Shown here in pieces: positions 25,513 through 33,529 of a DNA stretch of 64,000 bases (position 1 is its first letter; every line of letters starts with the position of its first letter). Position numbers and translations under genes: made by a program. This DNA comes from VFMC01 sp046331225 (lineage in GTDB: Bacteria; Actinomycetota; Acidimicrobiia; Acidimicrobiales; Ilumatobacteraceae), in the NCBI GenBank assembly GCA_046331225.1, contig JAXLRF010000014.1:1-64000 (forward strand). Reading direction: 5' to 3'. Below the pieces are notes generated by a model. That model saw only the letters and a program-made list of their open reading frames with translations. It did no database searches and was not told where the DNA came from.

Positions 25513-26376
25513 ATGAACCCGACCGACCACTCGATCCCGCACGCCGCCAGCTCGCCCCGACCCCGCCGGCGCCTGGCGTCGGCCCTGGTGGCTGCGGCGA
25601 TCGCCGCCGGCGGTCTCCTCGTCGCGACGGCGGCACCCGTCGCCGCCGCCCCTGCCGCCCCCGCCGCCAAGGCGTGCACCTCGGGCACGTACACCGTGGT
25701 GAAGGGCGACGGCTGGCTGGCCATCGCGAAGAAGCTCGGGGTCACCACCAAGAGCCTGCTCGCCGCCAACTCGGCCAGCGCCACCACCACGATCCATCCC
25801 GGCCAGTCGCTGTGCGCGCCGGCCGGCGCCACGGGCGCGACGGCGCCCACGACCACCACCGGCACCACGACGTCCTCATCCACCTCGTCCACCGCCTGTG
25901 CGAGCTCGTACACCATCGCCAAGGGCGACAGTTGGTCGGTGATCGCCAAGCGGGTCGGCATCACGATGAAGGCCTTGCTCGCCGCCAACGGCGCCACCGC
26001 CACCACGGTGATCCATCCCGGGCGCACGCTCTGCCTGCCTGCCGGCGCCACCCCGTCGTCCAACTCGTCGAGCAGCCCGGCCGCCGCGTCGATCAAGGCG
26101 TTCACCGCCGCCGAGAACGAGGCGACGATCCGGGCCATCTGGCCCGACGACCTCGAGGACGAGGCCGTCCGGATCGCGAAGCGCGAGAGCAACCTGCAGA
26201 ACAAGGCCAAGAACTCGTGCTGCTACGGGCTGTTCCAGATCAACTACAACGCCCACAAGTCGTGGCTCGCCGGCATCGGTGTCACCTCGGCCACCCAGCT
26301 GCTCGACCCCACCGTCAACGCGACCGCGGCCTACACGCTGTACCAGCGATCGGGCAGCTTCCGGCCCTGGGCCTGA
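25513..26376 (+). CDS. Secreted LysM protein with lysozyme/transglycosylase-like domain
   Basis: The 287-residue protein has an arginine-rich start and a hydrophobic signal segment (ASALVAAAIAAGGLLVATAA). Two LysM repeats, YTVVKGDGWLAIAKKLGV and YTIAKGDSWSVIAKRVGI, are each followed by an IHPG...LC. end. The last 95 residues form a lysozyme-like domain with the candidate catalytic Glu in IAKRESNLQNKAKN and YGLFQINY. It should bind murein and may cleave it. The ATG at 25513 follows GGAGGGG at a good distance. It lies between the two tRNA genes but has its own start signals. Confidence 0.85.
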   Translation: MNPTDHSIPHAASSPRPRRRLASALVAAAIAAGGLLVATAAPVAAAPAAPAAKACTSGTYTVVKGDGWLAIAKKLGVTTKSLLAANSASATTTIHPGQSLCAPAGATGATAPTTTTGTTTSSSTSSTACASSYTIAKGDSWSVIAKRVGITMKALLAANGATATTVIHPGRTLCLPAGATPSSNSSSSPAAASIKAFTAAENEATIRAIWPDDLEDEAVRIAKRESNLQNKAKNSCCYGLFQINYNAHKSWLAGIGVTSATQLLDPTVNATAAYTLYQRSGSFRPWA

Positions 26377-26441
26377 CCCTCCTCGGCCACCCGAGCGGGC
26401 CGCCGCGAAATCCTCGGGTGTCGATCGCGGGACGATGCGGC

Positions 26442-26447
26442 TACACT
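26442..26447 (+). promoter_or_regulatory. -10 element upstream of tRNA-Arg
   Basis: TACACT lies 40 bases before the tRNA, and no other promoter is visible in the 110-base gap after the LysM gene. The -35 is not recognisable. Confidence 0.4.
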
Positions 26448-26486
26448 CGCCTGCCGACGTGACGAGGCATCGCCGAGTCGGGTCCT

Positions 26487-26559
26487 GCGCTCGTAGCTCA
26501 ATGGATAGAGCATCTGACTACGGATCAGAAGGTTAGGGGTTCGAGTCCCTTCGAGCGCG
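26487..26559 (+). tRNA. tRNA-Arg (anticodon ACG)
   Basis: This 73-nt tRNA has the acceptor GCGCTCG/CGAGCGC and the anticodon stem TCTGA/TCAGA with the loop CTACGGA (anticodon ACG at 26520-26522). The T-arm is GGGGTTCGAGTCCC. The first anticodon A would be deaminated to inosine to read CGN codons. CCA is not encoded. Confidence 0.97.
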
Positions 26560-26597
26560 CTGAACGCCTCCGGCTGAATTCGGGGTCGTGACAGAGG

Positions 26598-26625
26598 AAG
26601 GCTCCGCCGATGGGCGGGGCCTTTT
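26598..26625 (+). terminator. Intrinsic terminator after tRNA-Arg
   Basis: AAGGCTCCGCC pairs with GGCGGGGCCTT (one G-T pair) around the loop GATG, and the sequence runs into TTTT. It is the clearest rho-independent terminator in the window. Confidence 0.9.
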
Positions 26626-26655
26626 GTCGTTCTCGGGGTGTCTAGCGTGGGTGCG

Positions 26656-27915
26656 ATGTCGACGACCTCCGACCGGCGGCGTACGGCCACCGTGATCGGC
26701 GGCGGGCCGGCGGGGTTGATGGCGGCCGAGGTGCTCGCGGGCGCCGGGTGCTCGGTGACGGTGCACGACCACATGGCGTCGATGGGACGCAAGCTGGTGC
26801 TGGCCGGCCGGGGTGGGTTGAACATCACGCACAGCGAGCCCACCGAGGCGATGCTCGAGCGCTACGGCCCGGCGAGGGCTCGTCTCGAGGCGGCCGTCCG
26901 CCGGTGGCCGGCGTCGTCGTTGCGGGCCTGGTGCGCCGAGCTCGGCGAGCCCACGTTCGTCGGTTCGAGCGGCCGGGTGTTCCCGCAGTCCTTCCGGGCC
27001 ACGCCCCTGCTGCGCGCCTGGCTCGCACGACTCACCGCAGCAGGGGTGATGCTCGAGACCCGCCATCGTTTCGTCGGCTTCGGCGGCTCGCCCACGTCGG
27101 TGCGGCTCGTCACGCCCGACGGCCCCCGCGAGGTCGACAGCGACGTCGTGGTGCTCGCGCTCGGCGGCGCCAGTTGGCCGCGGGTGGGTTCCGACGGCGC
27201 GTGGGTGCCGATGCTGCGTGAGGCCGATGTGCACGTGTCGGCGCTGCGGCCGGCCAACTGCGGGCTGTGTGTCGCCTGGCGGCCCGACTGGCTCGCCCGG
27301 CACGAGGGTGCGCCCGTCAAGAACGTGCGGCTGTCGCTCGACGGGGCCGCCGTGCGCGGCGACGTGGTGATCACCCGCGCCGGCGTCGAGGGCGGACCCG
27401 TGTACGCCTTGGCCGCAGCCGCACGCGACGCGATCGAGCGAGACGGGTCGTGCACGATCGGCGTCGACCTCAGCCCCGACCTCACCGAGGCTCAGCTGGC
27501 CCAGCGCATCGCACGGGCGCGGCCGGGCGACTCGACCAGCAGCGTGCTGCGCCGAGCGGGCCTCGCCCCCGAGGCGGCAGCGCTCGTGCGCGAGCTGGGC
27601 GGGCGGCACCTGCCGACGGCGCCGGCGCATCTGGCGGCCTTGGTGAAGCGGCTCCCGTTGGTGACGTCGGCGACGATGCCGATCGGCCGTGCGATCTCGT
27701 CGGCCGGCGGGGTCGACCTCGACGAGGTGGACGACCGGTTCATGTTGCGGCGGCGGCCCGGCATGTTCGTGGCCGGCGAGATGCTCGACTGGGAGGCGCC
27801 GACGGGCGGCTACCTGTTGCAGGCGTCGTTCAGCACGGCCGTCGCAGCGGCCGAGGGCGCGCTCGCCTGGCTCGCCGAGCGGCCGGCGGATCCGGAGCTC
27901 GTCGCGGAAACGTGA
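26656..27915 (+). CDS. BaiN/HI0933-family flavoprotein (TIGR03862-like)
   Basis: The 419-residue protein starts with an FAD-binding fold (TATVIGGGPAGLMAAEVLA), then ASMGRKLVLAGRGGLNITH, which is diagnostic for the HI0933/BaiN family. It also has VVLALGGASWPRVGSDG and the closing GMFVAGEMLDWEAPTGGY. These are NAD(P)/FAD oxidoreductases; BaiN works on bile-acid intermediates, but most members are uncharacterised. The ATG at 26656 is chosen because TAGCGT lies 7 bases upstream, as in other leaderless genes here; the GTG at 26638 would abut the terminator. Confidence 0.87.
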   Translation: MSTTSDRRRTATVIGGGPAGLMAAEVLAGAGCSVTVHDHMASMGRKLVLAGRGGLNITHSEPTEAMLERYGPARARLEAAVRRWPASSLRAWCAELGEPTFVGSSGRVFPQSFRATPLLRAWLARLTAAGVMLETRHRFVGFGGSPTSVRLVTPDGPREVDSDVVVLALGGASWPRVGSDGAWVPMLREADVHVSALRPANCGLCVAWRPDWLARHEGAPVKNVRLSLDGAAVRGDVVITRAGVEGGPVYALAAAARDAIERDGSCTIGVDLSPDLTEAQLAQRIARARPGDSTSSVLRRAGLAPEAAALVRELGGRHLPTAPAHLAALVKRLPLVTSATMPIGRAISSAGGVDLDEVDDRFMLRRRPGMFVAGEMLDWEAPTGGYLLQASFSTAVAAAEGALAWLAERPADPELVAET

Positions 27916-27976
27916 CGCCGCAGTTCGCGCACACCTCGACCCGACGGGGCCGCGGGCCGACGGGCAGACTCGGCGC

Positions 27977-28849
27977 ATGAGCACTCGACTGAGCGGAACC
28001 GGCATCTGGAGCGGCATGTTGCGGTACGGCGATCCGGCGGCCGCGGCCGCTGCCGCCACGGAGCTCGAGGCGCAGGGCTGGTCGGCACTGTGGATCCCCG
28101 ACGTGGGTGGCGACCTGTGGACCCCGCTCGGCAACCTGCTGGGCGCCACGTCGACCGTCACGATCGCAACCGGCATCCTCAACATCTGGATGCACACGCC
28201 CGACGAGGCCGCGGCCGAACACGCCCGGCTCAGCGCCGAGCACGGCCCGCGCTACCTGTGCGGCATCGGCATCAGCCACCGCCCGTTCATCGATCTCGTC
28301 AACTCGCCCGGCACCTACACCAAGCCGGTCGAGACCATGGCGGCCTACCTCGACGGCCTCGACGCGGCCGCGACGCCCCTCGCCGTCGACGACCGCGTGA
28401 TCGCCGCGCTCGGCCCGAAGATGCTCGAGCTGGCCCGCACCCGCAGCGGGGGCACGCACCCGTATCTCGTCACGCCCGAGCTCACGGCCAAGGCGCGCGC
28501 CGGCATCGGTGACGGCCTCGTCGCGAGCGAGCAGGGCGTGGTGCTCGAGACCGACCCGACGAAGGCGCGCGAGATCGCCCGTCTGCACCTCGCCACCTAC
28601 CTCGGCCTGCCCAACTACGCGAACAACTGGAAGCGCCAGGGGTTCACCGACGACGACATCGCCGACGGCGGCAGCGACCGGCTGGTCGACGCGCTCGTGG
28701 TGTGGGGCGACGAGGCGACGATCGCCGCACGCGTGCAGGAGCACCGTGATGCGGGAGCCGACCACGTGTGCGTCCAGGTGCTCACCGCCGACCCGCGCGC
28801 GTTGCCGGTCGACGAGTGGCGAGCCCTCGCTCCCGCGCTCGTCGGCTGA
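27977..28849 (+). CDS. LLM-class F420-dependent oxidoreductase (TIGR03620-like)
   Basis: The 290-residue TIM-barrel protein begins LSGTGIWSGMLRYGD. Its core, including the segments GWSALWIPDVGGD and TVTIATGILNIW, fits the luciferase-like F420 family. The member type resembles TIGR03620. It should use F420 (or FMN) to oxidise or reduce an unknown organic substrate, and its family is typical of high-GC actinobacteria. The ATG at 27977 gives the usual family N-terminus. It lies 61 bases after the flavoprotein and may be co-transcribed. Confidence 0.87.
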   Translation: MSTRLSGTGIWSGMLRYGDPAAAAAAATELEAQGWSALWIPDVGGDLWTPLGNLLGATSTVTIATGILNIWMHTPDEAAAEHARLSAEHGPRYLCGIGISHRPFIDLVNSPGTYTKPVETMAAYLDGLDAAATPLAVDDRVIAALGPKMLELARTRSGGTHPYLVTPELTAKARAGIGDGLVASEQGVVLETDPTKAREIARLHLATYLGLPNYANNWKRQGFTDDDIADGGSDRLVDALVVWGDEATIAARVQEHRDAGADHVCVQVLTADPRALPVDEWRALAPALVG

Positions 28850-28876
28850 CCCACACCCGCGAGGGTGGACGTGCGC

Positions 28877-28924
28877 ACCGTGTGACGCGACGGCGCGCGA
28901 CCCGGCGCGAGTCCGTCACACGGT
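28877..28924. promoter_or_regulatory. 11-bp inverted repeat upstream of two unknown genes
   Basis: ACCGTGTGACG (28877-28887) and CGTCACACGGT (28914-28924) are exact inverted copies 26 bases apart, in the 104-base gap before the gene at 28954. The arms could be a regulator's operator or a long-loop hairpin; no regulator gene is adjacent. Confidence 0.5.
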
Positions 28925-28953
28925 CGCCACACGAGGCGGCGACGATCGTCGCC

Positions 28954-29340
28954 ATGCTCGATCTGAAGATGACGTCCGTGTCCGGGTGCGCCACCGTTCG
29001 GGTGAGCGGCGCGCTGTCGACGGTGGCCGACGGCGAGACGCTGGCCGAGGCCATCGGCTTCGTGCCGATCGACGACCACCTGGTGATCGACCTGCGCCAC
29101 GTCGTCGTGCTCGAGCACCGCGCCGCCGAGGTGCTCGCGGGCGCGCTCGTGCAACGGCTCGTCTGCGCCGAGACCGTCGTGGTCTCGGACCGTCCCGAGG
29201 TGACCATGCAGTTGGTGCTGGCCGACGCCGACCGGCTCGCCCCGCTGGTGGCCGACCTGCACCAGGCGCACCAGGTGATCCGAGCCCGCAGCGGCATGCC
29301 GATGGACGGGTTCACCGACGGCTACACGGAGGTCGCGTGA
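28954..29340 (+). CDS. Unknown small protein, possibly STAS-like
   Basis: The 128-residue soluble protein alternates strands and helices: ATVRVSGALSTVADGETLAEAIG, then HLVIDLRHVVVLEHRAAEVLAGAL. The last part resembles the strand-plus-loop of STAS domains (a phospho-acceptor serine is not obvious). I do not assign a function. It ends overlapping the ATG of the next gene (TGATG), so the two are translationally coupled and probably functional partners. Confidence 0.55.
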   Translation: MLDLKMTSVSGCATVRVSGALSTVADGETLAEAIGFVPIDDHLVIDLRHVVVLEHRAAEVLAGALVQRLVCAETVVVSDRPEVTMQLVLADADRLAPLVADLHQAHQVIRARSGMPMDGFTDGYTEVA

Positions 29341-29954
29341 TGTCGTGGCTCTTCGACCGTCTGTGCGAGATCGCCGTGGCCGACCATGTGCAGGTGGTCG
29401 TCGCCGCGGCGCACGAGCCGGGTGAGCGTCGCGACCTCGTCGAGGTGCTCGCCCGGCTCGCCCTCGTGCCCGGTGCCGAGACGACGGTGCTTCCCGCCGG
29501 CCATGCGCCGTGCACCGCGCTCGGTCCGTCGCTGCAGCAGGTCGAGCTCACCGGACCGGTGGGCGCCGACCGGGCGCCGGCGGGTGCATCGGCGATCGTC
29601 GAGCGGCTGCTGCATCACGCGACGGAGCGCGGCCTGGCGCTGCAGCTCCAGGGGGCGCGAGCAGCGGTGCGGACGATCGCCGATGCACACGGGCACGCGC
29701 ACGTGGCCGACGTCGCCCACGAAGCCACCGCGCTCGTCGTGGCGACCGATCAGGCCGACACCTCGGGGCTGCTCCGGCACGCCGGTCGCCGCGGCCTCGG
29801 CATCTCGGTCGGCGGCATCGATCCGCAGGCGGCCGTCACGATGGACGGGTTCCTCGGGGTGGTGTCGATCCTCGACGCGCTGGCGACGCTGCGCGGGTTC
29901 GCGTGCAGCGGCGATCGACTGCGCGACGAGCCACCGGCGCGCCGCATCGCCTGA
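29340..29954 (+). CDS. Unknown conserved-looking soluble protein
   Basis: The 204-residue protein starts MSWLFDRLCEIAVADHVQVVV, has no membrane segment and no motif that I recognise. It alternates strands and helices; GRRGLGISVGGIDPQAAVTMDGF near residue 155 is its most distinctive stretch. Its frame has strong GC3 bias. The start overlaps the stop of the 28954 gene. It is convergent with the GerMN lipoprotein gene with a 3-base gap. Confidence 0.6.
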   Translation: MSWLFDRLCEIAVADHVQVVVAAAHEPGERRDLVEVLARLALVPGAETTVLPAGHAPCTALGPSLQQVELTGPVGADRAPAGASAIVERLLHHATERGLALQLQGARAAVRTIADAHGHAHVADVAHEATALVVATDQADTSGLLRHAGRRGLGISVGGIDPQAAVTMDGFLGVVSILDALATLRGFACSGDRLRDEPPARRIA

Positions 29955-29957
29955 CGG

Positions 29958-30569
29958 TCAGGTGGCCGTGAGGCTCGACGAGTCGGCCACCGCCAGCTCG
30001 ACGTAGTCGTCGCGCGACACCCGCTCGCCGGATGATCCGCCCGACGGCAACGGCACGGCGATCGGACCGTCCTCGACCGCGAACGACACCAGCCCCACGC
30101 CACGCAGGTCGGTGAGCGTGAGGACGATCTGACCGACCGCGAGCACCTGATCACCGGCGGGGACGTCGGCGAACGACGGTGCCAGCTCCACCCGGGCAAT
30201 GCCGCCCACCACCTCGGCCGACACCACCACGGCCGCGTCGGGGATGGCCGAGCGCAACGACCGACCCTGCTCGCTCTCGTCGGGCCCCGACAGCAACTCG
30301 TCGAGCGCCGACTGCGCCGTGGCCGGTCGATCGACCTCGTGGCGCGACGCCACCAGCCGGTCGTCGCGCACCAGCCACACGTCGATCGTCTCGCGCTCGT
30401 CGGGCGTCGCGACGATCGTCGTGTCCGTGGGCCGCAGCCCGTCGGGGATCCGCTCGGCCGGGATGCGGCGAGCGGTGTCCTCCACCGGCACACCGCACGC
30501 GGCCGGCACCGCGACCGCCGCTGTCGCGAGGGCCGCGATCACCGCCCGTCCTCGCCGCCGGCGCGTCAC
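29958..30569 (-). CDS. GerMN-domain lipoprotein, short LpqB-like partner
   Basis: The 203-residue protein has a signal peptide with a lipobox-like end (AAVAVPAAC), then a GerMN domain (about residues 50-190) with IDVWLVRDDRLVA and SALDELLSGPDESEQG. In mycobacteria MtrA-MtrB is followed by LpqB, a larger lipoprotein with a GerMN part that modulates MtrB; here the third gene has only the GerMN part and no propeller. The GTG at 30569 overlaps the kinase stop (GTGA). This supports a sensor-associated lipoprotein. Confidence 0.8.
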   Translation of the reverse strand: MTRRRRGRAVIAALATAAVAVPAACGVPVEDTARRIPAERIPDGLRPTDTTIVATPDERETIDVWLVRDDRLVASRHEVDRPATAQSALDELLSGPDESEQGRSLRSAIPDAAVVVSAEVVGGIARVELAPSFADVPAGDQVLAVGQIVLTLTDLRGVGLVSFAVEDGPIAVPLPSGGSSGERVSRDDYVELAVADSSSLTAT

Positions 30570-31954
30570 GTCGCGCTCCCGGGGAAACGGACCGTGAAGC
30601 GAGCGCCGCCCCACGGGCTGTCGGACACGCCGACGCTGCCGCCGTGCAGGCGCACGTGCTCGTCCACCAACGACAACCCGAGTCCGGTGCCCTTCGGGCG
30701 GCCGGGTGGCTGCTCGGCGTTGCCACGGTGGAAGCGCCCGAAGATCGCGATTCGCTCGTCGTCGGGCACGCCGGGGCCGGCGTCGTCGACGCACACCACC
30801 AGGTCGCCGTGGTCGTGCGCGAGCTCGACCGCCGTGGCACCGCCGCCGTAGCGGTCCGCGTTCTCGAGCAGATTCGCGAGCACACGTTCGAAGCGCGTGC
30901 GATCGAGCCGGTGCAACGTGTGGTCGCCGAGCTCGTTGCGCAGTCGGGTCGCATCGACCCCTGCGGCCGCCATCGTGCGCAGTGCAGTGCTCGGCACGTC
31001 GACCTCGTCGAGCTCGAGCTCCGACACGCCCGCGTCGATGCGCGAGATCTCGAGCAGTTCGAGCGTGAGCCGGCGCAGGTGGTCGACCTGTTGGTCGAGG
31101 ACGTCGACCGCGAACCGGGCGCGTTCCGACAGGTCGCTGCGCCTCGCGAGACCGACCGCGCTGGCCATGGCCGTGAGTGGCGTGCGCAACTCGTGGCTCA
31201 CGTCGGCCGTGAACCGGAGCTCGCGGTCGATGCGCGCCTCGAGCGAACCGGCCATCTCGTTGAACGACGCGGCCACCGGCAACAGGTCGGGGTCGTCGCC
31301 CACCTCGAGCCGTCGGCTCAGGTCGCCGGCGCTCATCGCCTGCGCCACGTGCGCCACCTGGCCCAGTGGCCGCAGCAATCGTCGCGACGCGAACCACCCG
31401 GCACCCGCGCCGAGCACGGTCGTCACCGACGCGCCCACCACCAGCACGGTGAGCAGCGTCTCGAGCGTGCGCTCGTACTCGGCCAGCGGCACGAACTCGA
31501 AGTAGTCGGCGTCGACCCCGGGTAACGCGAGGCCCACCACCAGGTAGGGCGTGCCGTTCACGCGCACCCGCTGCAACGCGGCCTCGTCGGTGCCCACGTC
31601 GTCGACGAGGCCGACGGGGATGCGGTCCTCGTTGAGTTGCACCACGGTGGCGAGCCAGATGTCGCCCACGCGCACGACGCTGCGCGCGTTGGTGAGCGAC
31701 CGCACCGAATCGGCCAGTCGCTCGGCGGCACCGTCGGGGCCGGACGCCGCGCCCAGGTCGCCCGCGGCCACCAGACCCTTCACCACCAACGCGTTCACGG
31801 TGACCTGCCGGGTGGCCAGGTCTTCGCGCTGGTCGAGCAGGAACCACCGGCCCAGCTGGTACGTGACGACGCTGAGCGTGATCGACAGCACCAGGGCCGA
31901 CAGCGCGAACGCGGTGGCCGACCGAGCACGCAGACCTCGGGGCAACAGCCGCAT
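30566..31954 (-). CDS. mtrB-like: MtrB-like sensor histidine kinase
   Basis: The 462-residue kinase has an N-terminal transmembrane helix (FALSALVLSITLSVVTYQLG), an extracellular region (about 40-165), a second helix near 165-190, a HAMP linker and the H-box FTADVSHELRTPLTAM with phospho-acceptor His254. The ATPase domain has LANLLENADRYGGG, DDAGPGVP and GTGLGLSLV. It starts 15 bases after the response regulator. Along with the GerMN lipoprotein it matches the MtrAB-LpqB order that controls cell-wall and osmotic responses in Actinobacteria. Confidence 0.86.
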   Translation of the reverse strand: MRLLPRGLRARSATAFALSALVLSITLSVVTYQLGRWFLLDQREDLATRQVTVNALVVKGLVAAGDLGAASGPDGAAERLADSVRSLTNARSVVRVGDIWLATVVQLNEDRIPVGLVDDVGTDEAALQRVRVNGTPYLVVGLALPGVDADYFEFVPLAEYERTLETLLTVLVVGASVTTVLGAGAGWFASRRLLRPLGQVAHVAQAMSAGDLSRRLEVGDDPDLLPVAASFNEMAGSLEARIDRELRFTADVSHELRTPLTAMASAVGLARRSDLSERARFAVDVLDQQVDHLRRLTLELLEISRIDAGVSELELDEVDVPSTALRTMAAAGVDATRLRNELGDHTLHRLDRTRFERVLANLLENADRYGGGATAVELAHDHGDLVVCVDDAGPGVPDDERIAIFGRFHRGNAEQPPGRPKGTGLGLSLVDEHVRLHGGSVGVSDSPWGGARFTVRFPGSAT

Positions 31955-31969
31955 CGGGCGAGACGCCGC

Positions 31970-32665
31970 CTACCGGCGACCGGTGGTGAGGCGGTAGCCG
32001 AGGCCGCGCACGGTCTGGATCAGTTCGGGGTTCGCGGGGTCGTCCTCCACCTTGGCGCGCAGGCGTGCCACGTGGGTGTCGACGAGGCGACCGTCGCCCT
32101 GGTAGGCGTAGCCCCACACGGCGTCGAGCAGCTGGTCCCGCGACCAGAGCCGATCGGGGTGCTGCGCCAGGTGGCTCAACAGCTGGAACTCGGTCTTGGT
32201 GAGCGCGACCTCGTGACCGTCTTTCAGCACGCGGCCCTCGACCGGTCGCACGTCGAGTGCACCCACCTGGATCGCGGTGGGGACCGACCCGGTGATCGTG
32301 CCGGCTCGGCGGCGCAGCCGAGCACGCACGCGGGCCAGCAGCTCGCGGTCGTTGAACGGCTTGGTGACGTAGTCGTCGGCGCCCACCTCGAGGCCCGCCA
32401 CCACGTCGTGGCTGTCCTGCTGCGCGGTGACCATGATGATCGGCACGTCGCTCGTGCGTCGCAGCTCGCGACACACGTCGAAGCCGTTCATGCCCGGCAG
32501 GCGCAGGTCGAGCAGCACGAGGTCGACGGGATGCTGTGCGAAGGCATGGATCGCGGCACGGCCGTTGGCCGCCTCGATCACCGTCAACCCGTCGTCCTCC
32601 AGCAGCATCCGCACCAGCGAGCGGACCGCGTGATCGTCCTCGACCACCATCACCGTCTCCGTCAC
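31970..32665 (-). CDS. mtrA-like: MtrA-like OmpR-family response regulator
   Basis: The 231-residue protein has a receiver domain with acidic residues EDD (9-11), phospho-acceptor Asp53 in VLLDLRLPG and the Lys in VTKPF. A winged-helix OmpR-type domain follows, with TKTEFQLLSHLAQHP and VDTHVARLRAKVE. The GTG at 32665 is chosen because GGGAGGTGAC lies directly in front; a start 8 codons further up has no such site. It is the first gene of the operon with the kinase and GerMN lipoprotein, so it is probably their regulator. Confidence 0.87.
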   Translation of the reverse strand: MTETVMVVEDDHAVRSLVRMLLEDDGLTVIEAANGRAAIHAFAQHPVDLVLLDLRLPGMNGFDVCRELRRTSDVPIIMVTAQQDSHDVVAGLEVGADDYVTKPFNDRELLARVRARLRRRAGTITGSVPTAIQVGALDVRPVEGRVLKDGHEVALTKTEFQLLSHLAQHPDRLWSRDQLLDAVWGYAYQGDGRLVDTHVARLRAKVEDDPANPELIQTVRGLGYRLTTGRR

Positions 32666-32812
32666 GTCACCTCCCGTCGGGCGCCCCACGGGCGCGGGCT
32701 CACACGGACGGGTGAGCGATACCCATCGATGATGCGGCCCACACGTCGAGATGCCGTCGCGAGCGCGTGCCGATCGCGTGTCGGCGACGGCGGCGGTGCC
32801 AGGCTGTCGGCC

Positions 32813-33523
32813 GTGCGCGATCTGCGATCAGCCGACCAGGACGGGGATGACCGGCATGACCGCGACGACCCGGACGACGCGTGGGTGGAGGTCGACGCGG
32901 GCGACACGCTGTGGCGGTTCGAGCGTCGGTTCCTCGGGTCGAACTGGACGTGCATCTGGGGTCGGGGCTGTCACGGCATCGGGCCCGCGCGCGCCGCTCA
33001 CCTGCAGCACGGCTGCTGCTCGCTCGGCGCCGAGCTCGATGGTCTCGACGAGGCCCGCACCGTCGCCGCTCTGGCGTCGACGCTGTCGCCCGAGGTGTTC
33101 GAGCACCACGATGTCGCCGCACGCGAGGGCATCGCATCGGACGACACGTTCACCAACACCCGCGTGGTCGCCGGCGCCTGCATCTTCCTCAACCGACCCG
33201 GCTTCGCGGGCGGTGCCGGCTGTGCGCTGCACCTCGCCGCCGTCGCCGCCGGTGAATCGCCGATCGACTGGAAGCCGTCGGTGTGCTGGCAGCTGCCGAT
33301 CAAGGTCGACTGGGAGATGCGCGACGACGACGTCGAGATCGCGACGGTGCGCGGCTGGGCCCGGCGCGACTGGGGCGACGACGGCGACACGATGGCATGG
33401 GTGTGCACCGAGGAGCCCGATGCCTACGCGGGCGATGCACCGGTGATCGACACGCTCGCCGACGAGCTCGCCGCGATCACCGGCGACGAGGTGTTCGTCG
33501 AGCTCCGCCGCCGCTGGCGCTGA
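32813..33523 (+). CDS. Cysteine-rich protein of unknown function (DUF3109-like)
   Basis: The 236-residue protein has eight or more conserved-looking cysteines: WTCIWGRGCHG, LQHGCCSLG, VAGACIFLNRPGFAGGAGCALH, SVCWQLPI and AWVCTEEPDAY. The pattern suggests a bound metal or Fe-S cluster, and the WQLPIKVDW part resembles DUF3109-type proteins; the function is unknown. The first 25 residues are Asp-rich and may be disordered. I take the GTG at 32813 because CAGGCT precedes it by 7 nt; ATG codons at 32729/32732 are alternatives. Confidence 0.65.
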   Translation: MRDLRSADQDGDDRHDRDDPDDAWVEVDAGDTLWRFERRFLGSNWTCIWGRGCHGIGPARAAHLQHGCCSLGAELDGLDEARTVAALASTLSPEVFEHHDVAAREGIASDDTFTNTRVVAGACIFLNRPGFAGGAGCALHLAAVAAGESPIDWKPSVCWQLPIKVDWEMRDDDVEIATVRGWARRDWGDDGDTMAWVCTEEPDAYAGDAPVIDTLADELAAITGDEVFVELRRRWR

Positions 33524-33529
33524 GACGGA

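Noticed and set aside
29958..32474. An 838-residue fusion including the GerMN domain
   Set aside because: Everything before the GTG at 30569 is the shifted frame of the MtrA/MtrB-like genes; only the last 203 codons are GerMN.
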